32,864 nucleotides of DNA from an uncultured beta proteobacterium. Its GTDB lineage: Bacteria; Pseudomonadota; Gammaproteobacteria; Burkholderiales; Burkholderiaceae_C. Location: assembly GCA_903905735.1 (NCBI GenBank), contig CAIVHU010000310.1:1-32864 (forward strand), given 5' to 3'. Below the pieces are notes generated by a model. The model saw nothing but the letters and a program-made list of their open reading frames with translations, did not search any database and was not told where the DNA came from. The translations under genes were made by a program, and so were the position numbers. Every line of letters starts with the position of its first letter. Position 1 is the first letter of the stretch. Positions 7,601 through 17,400 of this stretch are shown piece after piece.

Positions 7601-9216
7601 TCAAGACGCTTGCAAAGCATGGCGCTGATGTCAATGCGGCCTATGAAATTGGATCTAGTCAGGGCAAGTCTGGCAACCAGACCGCTTTAACGGTCGCCGC
7701 CGCCAGAGGCAACTGTCCAATGTGCGCGCTTCTGTTGAAACTGGGAGCTGACCTCAACATCGTGTCCGACTCAGGGTACACGCCATTGATGTGGTCCTTG
7801 GCAAACGGTTCGAGCGAAGACGCTGCAGAGCTGCTTCTTAAGGCCGGGGCCAACCCAGATCCAGATGCCAAGAGCAAGATTGCAATCTCAACATCGACGA
7901 CACCGTTGATCCTAGCTTCGACAAACGGCATGACAGCAATCGTTAAGGCACTTATCAAGAGGAAAGTTGCAATTGACAAGACAGATGGCGATGGTTGGAC
8001 TGCCTTGAAACGCGCCTCCAACGAGGGATACGATGAAGTCGTAAAGTTGCTTCTCAAGGCAGGGGCATCACCAGATATTGCGGATCACGAAGGCTGGACA
8101 GCACTGATCAATGCTGCAGGCAAGGGCCACGTTGAAATTTCCAAGGCGCTTTTGAAAGCTGGTGCCGATGTCAACGCAACTGGTGCCCGTGGCAGAACAC
8201 CACTTCTGCAGGCCATTGGCGCACGCAGTGATCACAAGGCATTGGATGCACTCAAAGAGCTCAAGCGGATGATTAGCGGTGGGGACGATGACGAGGATGG
8301 CGACGATGAATCCTCACTGGATCTGATCGAGATATTGCTAAAGGCTGGCGCGAATCCAAACGTACTAACTGATGAGGCCTCACTTTTGTCTGAAGCCTTC
8401 GAAAACGATGATGAAGAACTCGCCAAGCTCTTGAGGAAACACGGAGCCACTGAATCTGCTTTACAAATTGGTGACGAGGCAGAAGTCGAAACTCAGCCTG
8501 AATCAGACCAAGGAACGGCCTTCCTCGCCGCTGCAATTCGCGCCGATGCGAAGGAGCTACGGGATCTGGTTCTTTCTGGCGTTGACGTGAACTACAGGAA
8601 TGCCGAGGGCCAGACGGCGCTTGTAATGCTGCTTGCCGCCTTGCAGAACGCTTCAAGCACCCGAATATTGCGCCGTAACGCAGAGCAGTGCATCGACTAC
8701 TTGCTGAGTCATGGTGCAAATCCAAACATAGGCGATCCTTCGCCATTCGTCTTGGCCGCGATGGGACGCAAGCTTCACTTGGTTCAAGCCATGATCTCCG
8801 CTGGTGTGGACATCAACAAATGCATTGGTGAAGGTCAGACCGCGCTGTTCATGTCGCTACTTGCGCCAGATGCCGGGCAACCGGTCGATGATCGATGCGC
8901 CCTTGCGCTGCTGAAGGCCGGTGCCGACTGTTCGCTCCGACACGAATCGGGTGCAATGCCTATTCACTTGGCCGCTGGCAGCAATTACATTGGCGCACTC
9001 CAAGAGCTACTTGACCGAAGGCCGCAAGACATTGATGCGAAGACCAACATCGGCATCACGCCGCTGATGATGGGCGCTACCGAAGGCCATGCACAGGCAT
9101 GTGAGTTGCTTCTAAAGTTTGGTGCTAACCGTAACACTAAAGACGATCAGGGCCTGACCGCGAAGGATGTTGCGATCAAGAACGGGAATGAACACCTCGT
9201 AGCCTTGCTTAGCTGA
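4693..9216 (+). CDS. Giant ankyrin-repeat protein (1507 aa)
   Basis: Built almost wholly of ankyrin units of about 33 residues carrying the usual 'G.T.L..A...GH...V..LL..GAD.N' pattern (for example GETALNLAVNGHHVELV near residue 50, GWTALINAAGKGHVEISKAL near 1135, GITPLMMGATEGHAQACELL near 1455). Two features break the solenoid: a very acidic linker at about 787-823 (EEVEDDETAGDGNEEVDDD) followed by a helical, non-ankyrin stretch to about 890, and a shorter acidic insert near 1196 (GGDDDEDGDDESS). A degenerate segment lies at about 305-390. No signal peptide, membrane segment or catalytic domain is evident, so it is probably a cytoplasmic scaffold or sensor. Start: AAGGAG 8 bases upstream. 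The ligase gene starts 18 bases after its stop, so the two are probably co-transcribed. Confidence 0.85.
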   Translation: MIFGLFGDGKKRNQELRDCASEGNLNRLLELLKSGADVNDPEPENGETALNLAVNGHHVELVGPLLKAGANINQQSNVGNVPLFIAAIHGDEALALVEKLLAAGADVNLGPKSGENAGATPLYVAATRGANRLMERLLKAGASTKVTFSDGSNLMHAAASGGNDKTVQILSTAGVDFNAVNHEMRTPLHNCVITGNVSAATALIRLGAPVDAVDAQGCTPLLHAVLNNRADVAKVLLDHDANPDISVRAESTTLFPLHVAVMHGQDEMINMLIEKGADATRKVDGGHSLADLAKQSGHESSAKLISAAIKRLRAKPQVVKSPEKQIALIWKKIVQAVTQQDVDALRKLTVSKNFGVLSPDAQALAWVVLGEPKPFQAQIIAGANPNKSFDDVLDGMSLLYAAVGLSRNIGVVRCLVDAGANPNLKWKNGATPIFEALTDKKQDFLKLLIDNGADVNAKMTNGQTPLIMASANNSRRCVDMLLDAGADIDQAMPGSGLNAFSAAVDRLHMDLALHLIERGAKPDFGSAETLGLAVAEYGSLELIHAIETKGGSIIRPDQLSRVAFVGSRNKDYEVLDHLLSHGANLSQDNDYKYTPLILSVLRNHPRLVQRYLERGDDPSIRDVDNETALSLAIESQREGMVSMLRKFKAEVGDYSSLSDQEAMLNAAQDGNLGTILNLHDAGVSLNVEDSDGNSPMLLATKAGHLGVVRSLYHLGADINHRNHAGLSATKVATSMIDQNLRTTMMEFVADDAVPEGMEGIPLGGIHDIGNMLVGRLTHPGKENPPYDSNSADGEEVEDDETAGDGNEEVDDDAPGSSDIDEEETLEKLKQLESLLGEPRIASKFDDAMLERITDDIEDIRTNGSSEYQPQIRGLLNLLESLAELEEDPLPPLFQAIGNGDLRKMKQLLNDGAEINSTLPDGTTSLMTAAENGHNEIVLELIKLGVDVNQRKQDSFSAFLIACFLGHDDVVKTLAKHGADVNAAYEIGSSQGKSGNQTALTVAAARGNCPMCALLLKLGADLNIVSDSGYTPLMWSLANGSSEDAAELLLKAGANPDPDAKSKIAISTSTTPLILASTNGMTAIVKALIKRKVAIDKTDGDGWTALKRASNEGYDEVVKLLLKAGASPDIADHEGWTALINAAGKGHVEISKALLKAGADVNATGARGRTPLLQAIGARSDHKALDALKELKRMISGGDDDEDGDDESSLDLIEILLKAGANPNVLTDEASLLSEAFENDDEELAKLLRKHGATESALQIGDEAEVETQPESDQGTAFLAAAIRADAKELRDLVLSGVDVNYRNAEGQTALVMLLAALQNASSTRILRRNAEQCIDYLLSHGANPNIGDPSPFVLAAMGRKLHLVQAMISAGVDINKCIGEGQTALFMSLLAPDAGQPVDDRCALALLKAGADCSLRHESGAMPIHLAAGSNYIGALQELLDRRPQDIDAKTNIGITPLMMGATEGHAQACELLLKFGANRNTKDDQGLTAKDVAIKNGNEHLVALLS

Positions 9217-9234
9217 TCAGACAAAGGCACGACC

Positions 9235-11292
9235 ATGTCCCGCACCATTGCCCTGCGCAACCTCATCCTCAAAGCCAAGCACGCGTATTACTACAGCAAC
9301 GAGCCGGTCATGACCGACGCTGAGTACGACGCGCTGGAAGACGAGCTCAGACTTCTTGACCCGAGCGACCCTGTCCTGGCACTGGTGGGTTCACCGGTAC
9401 CGCCAGACACCATGCTGACCAAAGCGCGCCATGCCATGCCCATGGGCAGTCAAAGCAAGGTCAATTCCGAAGAAGAGTTCCGAACGTGGTGCAGCAAGCA
9501 TGAAGTCAAAGCCATCCATGCCAGCCTCAAGGGTGACGGTGCCAGCGCAGCCGCTTATTACCGGGACGGACGCTTGGTGCAAGCTATTTCGCGAGGTGAC
9601 GGCACCATTGGCGAAGACATCACGGCCAACGCCCTGCGTTTCAAGGGGCTGCCCGCCTGGGTAGGCAACCAGGACGCTGGCTTCAGTGGTTCCGTGCGTT
9701 TTGAGGTCATCCTGACCGTGGAAGACTGGACCAAGCTTGACCCAAGCCGTAGCAAAAACCCACGCAATGCCGGCACCGGCATCATGGGTCGCAAGAATGG
9801 CAAGCACTCTGATTGCCTGACAATCTTCGCCTTTGACCTTGATGAAACCCGTGATGGCCAATCGGTGGTGTTTCAAACCGAAGCACAGAAATCTGCACGA
9901 ATGGCTGAACTTAGCTTCAACGTCATCCAGCATCAGATTCATACGAGTGCAGATAGCGCCATTGCTTATTTCCAGCAGATTGCGCAAACTCGCGATACCC
10001 TGCCCATCTGGATCGACGGTGTGGTCATGAAGGTGGATGACATCGCGAAACAGCGCGAACTGGGCATCACTGCCGGTCGCCCCAAAGGTCAGATCGCTTG
10101 GAAATTTGATTCAACCGGTGCCGAGACGGTGCTCGAAGGAGTGGTGGTCAGTGGCGGACATACCGGTGGACTGTACCCTACAGCGCAACTCAGACCCGTT
10201 GATATTGGCGGGACCACGGTCAGCAGTGCTTCGCTGGCAAATTACGATGAAATCGATCGACTTGATGTGGCCATCGGTGACTCGGTCTGGGTCGTTAAGG
10301 CCAACGACATCATTCCCAAAATCATCCGAGTGACGGACCGTGCGCTTAATCGTCAGCCTATCCCGGTTCCAACGGCATGCCCGTTTTGTGGTGGCGAAGT
10401 TGGGCGACGTCGCACCACGGGTGGGGATGATGGCGTCATCATCGAATGCAAGAACTCGGAGTGTTCGAAAAAGTCCATTGGCAAAATCAACCGCTGGATA
10501 TCCAGCCTGGACATCTTGGGCATTGGCGATGTGGTGCTGCACGCCATGGTGGAAAAACTGGACTTGGCCGATGCGGCAGACCTGTACACCTTGCGCAGTC
10601 GCTGGGACCAGATGGTGAACTTGGTCACTCACGCCGAGCGAGACCTGCGCCTGGGTGAACGCAGAACCGACTCGATCCTGCAGGCCATTGATGCCACACG
10701 CACGCTGACCCTGAGCCAATTTTTGGGTTCATTGGGTTTGGATCATCTGGGAAAACGCCGGGTTGAACTCATGATCAAAGCGGCAGGTGGTGCGATGGAC
10801 ACACTGACCGACTGGCGCTCAGGCAAATTGCGTGATCCTGCAGTTGCGATCTTGGCTGGTGTGCCCAATATCGGTGGCTCGATTCAGGATGGTATTGATG
10901 CCATGGGGCCAGTCATCGACAAGATGCTGACCCGTGGTGTCATTGTGCAAGACGTAAGTCCCGGCGGCAACTCTGCCGAGACGGCAACTCTAGCCCAAAC
11001 CGTTTGTATCAGTGGCAAGTTGCCCAGTGGCAAGAAGAAAGCAGACTATGAAGCACCCTTGCGCGAAGCAGGCTTCGCACTTGTCGATGATGTCAGCAAG
11101 GGTTTGACCTATCTGGTGCTGGCCGATCCGGTATCAAACAGCAGCAAGGCTGAAAAGGCACGAAAACTGGGTATTCCCGTCATTTCTGAAGATGCATTGA
11201 TTGAATTGTGCAGAGATGGTGCCGTAGATGTAGCTGCCTCGCAGAGGGTACGCAGTTCAGACTATGTTTCCACGCAACACCCATCAAAGTAG
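9235..11292 (+). CDS. NAD+-dependent DNA ligase (LigA family) with BRCT domain
   Basis: A 685-residue protein with the full LigA domain order. Domain Ia (NMN binding): HAYYYSNEPVMTDAEYDALE at 17-36. Adenylation domain: catalytic KGDG at 99-102 (K99), RGDGTIGEDIT at 120-130, RFEV with E157, NPRNAG near 175, DGVVMKV at 261-267 (K266) and IAWKF with K290. OB fold about 295-370 (VGD-type loop IGDSVWVVKANDIIPK). Zinc finger: CPFC (C382, C385) with C405 and C410. HhH region about 420-580. BRCT about 600-680 (CISGKLPSGKKK, then DYEAPLREAGFALVDD). All key catalytic residues appear present, so it should seal nicks using NAD+. A housekeeping ligA would not normally sit in a defence operon, and this one is divergent (SLKGDG in place of the usual LKLDG). 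It lies between the ankyrin gene (18 bases) and the WGR gene (6 bases), implying a joint function. Confidence 0.9.
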   Translation: MSRTIALRNLILKAKHAYYYSNEPVMTDAEYDALEDELRLLDPSDPVLALVGSPVPPDTMLTKARHAMPMGSQSKVNSEEEFRTWCSKHEVKAIHASLKGDGASAAAYYRDGRLVQAISRGDGTIGEDITANALRFKGLPAWVGNQDAGFSGSVRFEVILTVEDWTKLDPSRSKNPRNAGTGIMGRKNGKHSDCLTIFAFDLDETRDGQSVVFQTEAQKSARMAELSFNVIQHQIHTSADSAIAYFQQIAQTRDTLPIWIDGVVMKVDDIAKQRELGITAGRPKGQIAWKFDSTGAETVLEGVVVSGGHTGGLYPTAQLRPVDIGGTTVSSASLANYDEIDRLDVAIGDSVWVVKANDIIPKIIRVTDRALNRQPIPVPTACPFCGGEVGRRRTTGGDDGVIIECKNSECSKKSIGKINRWISSLDILGIGDVVLHAMVEKLDLADAADLYTLRSRWDQMVNLVTHAERDLRLGERRTDSILQAIDATRTLTLSQFLGSLGLDHLGKRRVELMIKAAGGAMDTLTDWRSGKLRDPAVAILAGVPNIGGSIQDGIDAMGPVIDKMLTRGVIVQDVSPGGNSAETATLAQTVCISGKLPSGKKKADYEAPLREAGFALVDDVSKGLTYLVLADPVSNSSKAEKARKLGIPVISEDALIELCRDGAVDVAASQRVRSSDYVSTQHPSK

Positions 11293-11298
11293 ATCATC

Positions 11299-13137
11299 AT
11301 GGATAAATCCAGCGCTGCCACATCCATCGCAACCCCAGAAAGTGGCCAGTTCCGACGCTTCGAATACGTAGACGAGAAGTCATCCAAGTTTTGGGAAATT
11401 CGGATCAATGGGAGCGACGTCGAAGTGTGTTACGGCAAGATTGGCACCGCTGGTCAGACCCAAGTTAAGCCTTTTGATTCACCTGATTTGGCGCAAAAGA
11501 GTGTCGACAAGCTTGTCGCTGCAAAGCTCATGAAGGGTTACAGCGAAGTGGGCTTAGCCAACTTTGTGTCTGGATCGCAGTCGGAGAAGATCCAACTTGC
11601 TGTAGTCGATGCACTGTCTAACCCCCCGGCGACGGCAAGAAAAATGCACCCCGAGCTAATATCCATCAAACCCAAAATTTCATCAAAGGGCCATCGACAA
11701 CTCCGGTATCTGGCTGAAGTCAGGTCAAGATTGATGGGCTTACGGGAAGCCATTGATACTGCTCTCCAGTGCAAAGGTCTGCCGAATAACATCGATGCAA
11801 TAAAGAATGCTTTAACTAAGATTGATAGCAAAAATGGAAGACTTGAGTTACCACACCTAATCACTCCACTGGATTTGGTGTTAATTTGGGGCAATCCACA
11901 AGCCCAATGGATTACTGGTATCTCACTTGAGGGTTTGGAGATGAAATTCAACCCTGCTGATTTCAAAAAACAAAGTGAGAGATTTTTTAATCTGTATGAA
12001 ACTGATTGTCCTGCCGGATTTCTTAAAACCCATGATCTTTTTTTAAAAATTAATAATTTTATTAGAAATCAGTCAGTTGTAGATTCCATATCATTTTATG
12101 ATTTTGGCTTGTCGTGTCATTTATTTCAAAGAAATGATCCACCTCCAAATGCACTAATTCTTCACAAATATATGGATCATGAGCTAAATTATGTCCCGTA
12201 TGCGGCGTATGGATCAGATGCGGTAACGTACGGCTTGATGTATGACTATTATCGCAGAGCATTTGTTACGACCGTTTATCATGGTGATGGGGGTGTTTCA
12301 CCATACAACAATCCATTGGAACCTGTTATTGAAAAACTCTGCAGTATTGCCTCTATTGATGAATTAGGGCATTACTATGATGCAATGGACGATGACGAGT
12401 TAATAAATATATTGACGAATGCTGAAGATCTTGAATATAAAAACGATGAGCTCAAGTTCCATACGATTTCTTACTTTGTCAGCGCCTATTTCTCTGAAAA
12501 CCCAACACCAAAATACACAATTTCTGCAAACGACAAAGGTCGCTATGCAACGTTCTTTGGAGAAAAGGAGCGGGGAGAGCTCCAAAAAAAATTTCCTTCA
12601 TCATATTTATTTTCTGGAACAATTCCTATAACCCCTATTGCATTAGATCGATTTGGTGGTGCTGATTCAACAGTAATACATAAATTTTTTGAATTTGTTG
12701 TTTGTTTAGTTAAATTGCATAGAGAAGTTAACAAAATGAATAAATTTAGTGGTTATAGTGGTGACGAGTATTATCAAGAGCTGCGATTATTCTGCATTAA
12801 GAATTCATCACTGTTAATAATCAAATGTGATGATTTAAATTCATATTTAATTAATAATAAAAAGTATAAGAAAAAAGATAAGACGGTTCTATTTTCATTG
12901 TTGAATAATGTGATTCTAGAAATAAATTCTCGTGCTTTGGATTTGATTCGAAATAATATTGATGGCTATGGCTTCATAATTGCGATGATTTTTTGGTCTT
13001 TTTGTGTGGATGGTGAACTTTCTAAACTTTCTTCTAATTTACTCAATTCATTGAGTGAGTCTGCATGTCCTTCTTTTATTAAAAAAACAGCGGCGCTTCA
13101 TTCTGTGTGTAGACATGAAAGATTAATTCCATTGTAA
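11299..13137 (+). CDS. WGR-domain protein with AT-rich C-terminal region of unknown function
   Basis: A 612-residue protein. Residues 18-85 form a WGR domain (RFEYVDEKSSKFWEIRI, then VCYGKIGTAGQTQVKPFDS, DLAQKSVDKLVAAKLMKGY). The signature W-G-R is Y-G-K here but the following G-T-G/A-G-Q is kept. WGR domains in PARP-type proteins bind DNA ends, notably 5'-phosphates at breaks. The remaining 520 residues match nothing I recognise; no kinase, nuclease or PARP signature is seen. From about 11950 to the stop the DNA is strikingly AT-rich with AT-ending codons (runs of AAA/AAT/TTT), unlike the first third and the flanking genes, so the C-terminal part probably has a separate foreign origin. It starts 6 bases after the ligase stop, so it is likely the ligase's partner. 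Confidence 0.75.
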   Translation: MDKSSAATSIATPESGQFRRFEYVDEKSSKFWEIRINGSDVEVCYGKIGTAGQTQVKPFDSPDLAQKSVDKLVAAKLMKGYSEVGLANFVSGSQSEKIQLAVVDALSNPPATARKMHPELISIKPKISSKGHRQLRYLAEVRSRLMGLREAIDTALQCKGLPNNIDAIKNALTKIDSKNGRLELPHLITPLDLVLIWGNPQAQWITGISLEGLEMKFNPADFKKQSERFFNLYETDCPAGFLKTHDLFLKINNFIRNQSVVDSISFYDFGLSCHLFQRNDPPPNALILHKYMDHELNYVPYAAYGSDAVTYGLMYDYYRRAFVTTVYHGDGGVSPYNNPLEPVIEKLCSIASIDELGHYYDAMDDDELINILTNAEDLEYKNDELKFHTISYFVSAYFSENPTPKYTISANDKGRYATFFGEKERGELQKKFPSSYLFSGTIPITPIALDRFGGADSTVIHKFFEFVVCLVKLHREVNKMNKFSGYSGDEYYQELRLFCIKNSSLLIIKCDDLNSYLINNKKYKKKDKTVLFSLLNNVILEINSRALDLIRNNIDGYGFIIAMIFWSFCVDGELSKLSSNLLNSLSESACPSFIKKTAALHSVCRHERLIPL

Positions 13138-13189
13138 TTGGGAACACCATAGCCAAGATTCTTTCCATTAGTTTCATCAGAAGTTACCA

Positions 13190-13843
13190 ATGTCGAGGTC
13201 TCATCATATGAGCGATGAAACCGTTAACCCGAAGTGGCAAGCGCTTCGGATGGCTCCTTTCAACGCCGAAATCTCCGCCGGTTCCCTGCTCCCATTGGAA
13301 AGCAGACGCGTTGCCAAACTGCTTCTGACGCTTCCTGATGAGACGGCCTGGCAGCAGGCCATTGAAATCGACAACATCCTGCAAAAGAAAACGACCGCCA
13401 CTGCCCGCCGTCAGGCCACACTGCTGCGCAAACGTCTGACCACTTTGGATGCACAAGCCTGGCAGTTGATCACTGAGCGTGAAAGCGAAGTGGTCAACCA
13501 GTTGTTGCTGGCGGCGGCTGTCAAGCACAGCCAGCTTTTGGGCTATTTCATTCGAAAGACTTATGCAGACTGCCAGCGCCGACTCGACCCGGCGCTCACC
13601 CTGTCAGACTGGCAAAACTATCTGGCCGAATGCGCCCACCATGACTCGGCTGTGTCTGGCTGGTCTGATTCGACCAAAGCCAAGCTTTTTCAGGTCATTG
13701 TGCGCATCTTGGCCGAAACCAAATACCTTGAAAGTGCCCGCTCCATGAAGTTGACGCCACAGTCGCTGCACCCAGACGTACACCGATACTTGAGCACCCA
13801 CCACGAAACCTATGTTCTTGACTGTCTGGAGCGCCGCACATGA
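13190..13843 (+). CDS. brxA: BREX protein BrxA (DUF1819)
   Basis: A 217-residue protein matching BrxA: PFNAEISAGSLLPLESRRVA near the N-terminus, LTLPDETAWQQAIEIDNILQ, and a C-terminal HPDVHRYLSTHHETYVLDCL ending in a short basic tail. BrxA is a small helical, DNA-binding protein homologous to NusB-like folds and is the first core gene of type 1 BREX. A second start at 13208 (MSDETVNP) is preceded by GAGG at 9 bases and may be the true one, giving 211 residues. The stop overlaps the brxB start as ATGA. A 52-base gap separates it from the WGR gene, too short to tell whether a separate promoter exists. Confidence 0.92.
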   Translation: MSRSHHMSDETVNPKWQALRMAPFNAEISAGSLLPLESRRVAKLLLTLPDETAWQQAIEIDNILQKKTTATARRQATLLRKRLTTLDAQAWQLITERESEVVNQLLLAAAVKHSQLLGYFIRKTYADCQRRLDPALTLSDWQNYLAECAHHDSAVSGWSDSTKAKLFQVIVRILAETKYLESARSMKLTPQSLHPDVHRYLSTHHETYVLDCLERRT

Positions 13844-14427
13844 CCCTCTCGCTTGACGAGCGCTTGAATCAAATCCTTCCCCGCATCACTTCCCGTGATT
13901 TTCTGGACAGCAAGGGCTTGGGCAATGAAATTGGTTTCTGGGTCTTTGATTACCCGCCAGAGCGCGAACTCGATGTCCGGGACTTTTTCAACAGCACCGT
14001 GTTACCCGCTTTGGGTAAAAAAGACCCGGTGTTCAATGTCGCCACCGTCGATTTGCTGCAACTGGTCACGGGCTTGCTGGAAGACCGCAAGCTGCTGGAC
14101 AAAACCCTGGAGATGCAAAAAAACAAGGGTGACGACAGCACCTTGGCCGCGCTACGCTCGGTGCTCAAAGAGGACAAACTGGCGCAAAAAATCGCCAGCC
14201 AGTTCCAGATAGACACCCTTGATTTGATGATTCTGACCGGTGTTGGTGCCGTTTACCCCATGCTGCGAACGCATACCTTGCTATCAGCTTTGCACCCCAT
14301 CATGGGCAACACGCCCTTATTGATGTTTTTTCCGGGTCGCTACGACGGGCATTCCTTGCGCCTGTTCAACATCCTGAGCGAAGACCACTACTACCGCGCC
14401 TTCCGGCTGGTGCCAGAAACCACTTGA
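13840..14427 (+). CDS. brxB: BREX protein BrxB (DUF1788)
   Basis: A 195-residue protein with DUF1788 features: SLDERLNQILPRITSRDFLD at the N-terminus, GNEIGFWVFDYPPERELDVR, and the conserved C-terminus LHPIMGNTPLLMFFPGRYDG followed by SLRLFNIL and YYRAFRLVP. BrxB is a BREX core protein needed for defence; its biochemistry is not settled, though it is proposed to belong to the BrxC/PglZ assembly. Its ATG overlaps the brxA stop by 4 bases, and its stop lies 9 bases before the preferred brxC start, so translation of the three is coupled. Confidence 0.93.
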   Translation: MTLSLDERLNQILPRITSRDFLDSKGLGNEIGFWVFDYPPERELDVRDFFNSTVLPALGKKDPVFNVATVDLLQLVTGLLEDRKLLDKTLEMQKNKGDDSTLAALRSVLKEDKLAQKIASQFQIDTLDLMILTGVGAVYPMLRTHTLLSALHPIMGNTPLLMFFPGRYDGHSLRLFNILSEDHYYRAFRLVPETT

Positions 14428-14435
14428 GTCCCAAC

Positions 14436-17400
14436 ATGAACATCCGCGAACTTTTCGTTAAACCCATTGACCGCCCCATCAACGGCGTCATCAAGGCCGA
14501 CCAAATGGATGCCGCCAGCGTCTGGCAAGAGCTGGAAGAATATGTAGTCACACAGCAAATCAAGGAATACTTGGACAAGTTCTTTGATGCCTACCTTGCT
14601 GCGATGGACCGTCCGCATGACCCCGCGATCACTGACCGCATGGGAGTGTGGGTTTCCGGTTTCTTTGGCTCAGGCAAGTCGCACTTCATCAAAATTCTGT
14701 CCTACCTACTGGAAAACATTGAAGCGCAAAACCCGCTGGGTGGTGAAACACGTCGAGCGGCTGCCTTCTTTGATGACCAAAAAATCAAAGACCCCATGCT
14801 GCTCGCCAACATCCAGCGTGCTGTGCAAGGCAGTGCCGATGTCATGCTGTTCAATATCGATGCCAAGGCCAACAAATCCGACCCCGATGCCATTCTGCAA
14901 GTGTTTTTGCGAGTATTCAACGACAAGTTGGGCCTATCGGGAGATGCGCCACACATTGCCAACATGGAGCGACACCTGATCAGCAAAGGCGCTTTTGATG
15001 CGTTTAAGGCTGCCTTTGTGAGTACCAACGGCAGTTCATGGGAGGAACAACGTGATGCGGTGGCCTTTTACCGGGACGACATCATCACCGCCCTGGCGCA
15101 GTCGCTCAAGATGTCGGCTGATTCAGCCGCCCAGTGGTTTGACCGCGCCCGCGAAGACTACCGCATCAACATTGAAGGCTTTGCAAAAATTGTCAACGAC
15201 TATCTGGCCACCCGTCCGCCTCAGCACAAGGTGATCTTTTTGGTGGATGAAGTGGGTCAATTCATTGGCACCAGCTCACCGCTGATGCTCAATTTGCAAA
15301 CCATCACTGAAGAACTTGGTGCCAAGTGCAAGGGCCGGGCTTGGATCATCGTCACCAGCCAGGAAGATATTGACGCGGCCATTGGCGAAGACAACCAAGC
15401 CAAAAGCCAGGACTTTTCCAAAATTCAAGGTCGCTTTCACACGCGCTTGTCTTTGGCTAGCAGCAACGCCAATGAAGTGATTGGCATACGCCTGTTGGCC
15501 AAAACGGAGGCCGCCCAGGCCGCATTGAAAGACGTGTTTGCCAGCAAAAGCGACGTGATCAACAACCAGCTCAGTTTTGTCGGCAACGCGGTCAGCCTGC
15601 CCAACTACACAGACTCGGCTGTTTTTTCAGCTACTTATCCGTTTGTGCCTTACCAAATTACCCTGCTGCAAAAGATATTTGAGTCCATACGCAAAGTGGG
15701 TGCAACTGGCAAACACCTGTCCAAAGGTGAACGTTCGTTGCTTGATGCCTTTCAGTCTGCCGCCGTGCGCAATGCCCATCACAGCACCAACGTACTGGTT
15801 CCGTTATACGACTTTTACCCGTCCATCGAGTCGTTCATTGACGGCATGGCCAAGCGCTCGATTGACGAAGCCCCACAAAACCCCGGCCTGCAGCCTTACG
15901 ACAGCCAGTTGCTCAAGGCGATGTTCCTCATCCGTTACATCCCCGACATCGTCAAACCCAACATCGACAACCTGGCCACCCTGTGTATCGACCAGATTGA
16001 TGCCGATAAGCTCGCCCTCAAACGCAAAATCCAGGAGAGCCTGGCCCGGCTGGAACAGCAGCGCCTGGTCAGCCGCAATGGTGACCTGTGGTTCTTTTTG
16101 ACCAACGAAGAGCGCGACGTGGCCCGTGAAATCGGCCATGTCGAAGTCTCTGCCGCTGAAAAGTCGCGCCTGCTGGCCGACATCATTTTTGAGGAGATTC
16201 TCAAAGGCCAAACCAAGGTGCGCCACCGCGACACCAAGGGCGACTACGAATTCAACCGCCTGCTTGACGGTGCGCCCTGGCGGCAGGCCAGCCACGCCTT
16301 GAGCTTTGAAATACTCACGCCCCTGGGCGACGACTACGACAAGCTGCAAGCCGCCAAGTGCATTCTGCGCAGCAGTGAGGGCAATGGCAAAGCCATCGTG
16401 CGCTTGACCGAGGGGGACAGGCTGGACATTGAACTGGCGCTCTACCAGCAAATTGAAAAATACATCGTCAGCCCCAAAGCCGACCAAGCCACTCCCTCAC
16501 TTAAGCGCATCTTGGGTGACCGTAAAGACGAAAACCGCGAACGCCGCCTGCGCTTGGTGCACCAGCTCAGCGAACTCATCACCACGGGCGAATTCTTTGC
16601 CTTGGGCCAAGTGGTGCCCATCAAAGCCGCTGGCCCAGACAAGGTGCTGGACGACTTGCTCAACTACCTCATCACCAACACCTACAGCAAGCTGCCCTTT
16701 TTGAAAGTGCGCCAAGCCGATCCGCAAGCCGAAATCAAAGCCGTGCTAAGTGCCGACAACCTCAGCACACCCGGTCTCGGCTTGAATGGGGATGAAGGCA
16801 ACGCCCTGGCCATCAAAGAGCTACGTGATTACCTCAACCTGGCTGCCAGCCAGACCCGCGTGCTGTTGTCTGACGTGGTGGACCGTTTCGCCGGCATTCC
16901 CTGGGGCTGGAAGCCCGAGTGGGAAACCGTACTGCTGATCGCCCGTCTGTTCATGGCCGGTGAAATCAAGCTCATGCTTGAAGGCTCGGATCTGGATCCG
17001 GCCAGCGCCATCGAGCCTCTGACCAAATCAGCCCGTTTCAAACAGGTGTCCATCCTCAAGCGCAAGGTGGCCGATGCCAGCAGCCTCAAACGTGCCCGTG
17101 AACTCTACAAAGACCTGTTTCAAAAACTGGGCCGCGACGAAGAAGACGCGCTGGTGGCCGACTTCCGAACCCGCTTGACCGAATGGCAAGCCGAGCTCAA
17201 AGGCTTTGTCCTCACCGCCAACACCGCCCACCATCCCGGCAAAGCCGATATTGACGCAGCCTTGACCCGCATCGCCCAACAACTCAGCACCCGTGACAGT
17301 TTTGCTTTCATCGAAGCCCTGCTGACTGCCAAAGACGACTGGCTGGATGCAGCGGACGACATTCACGACCTGGTCAACTTCTACAAGACCCAGATCACCG

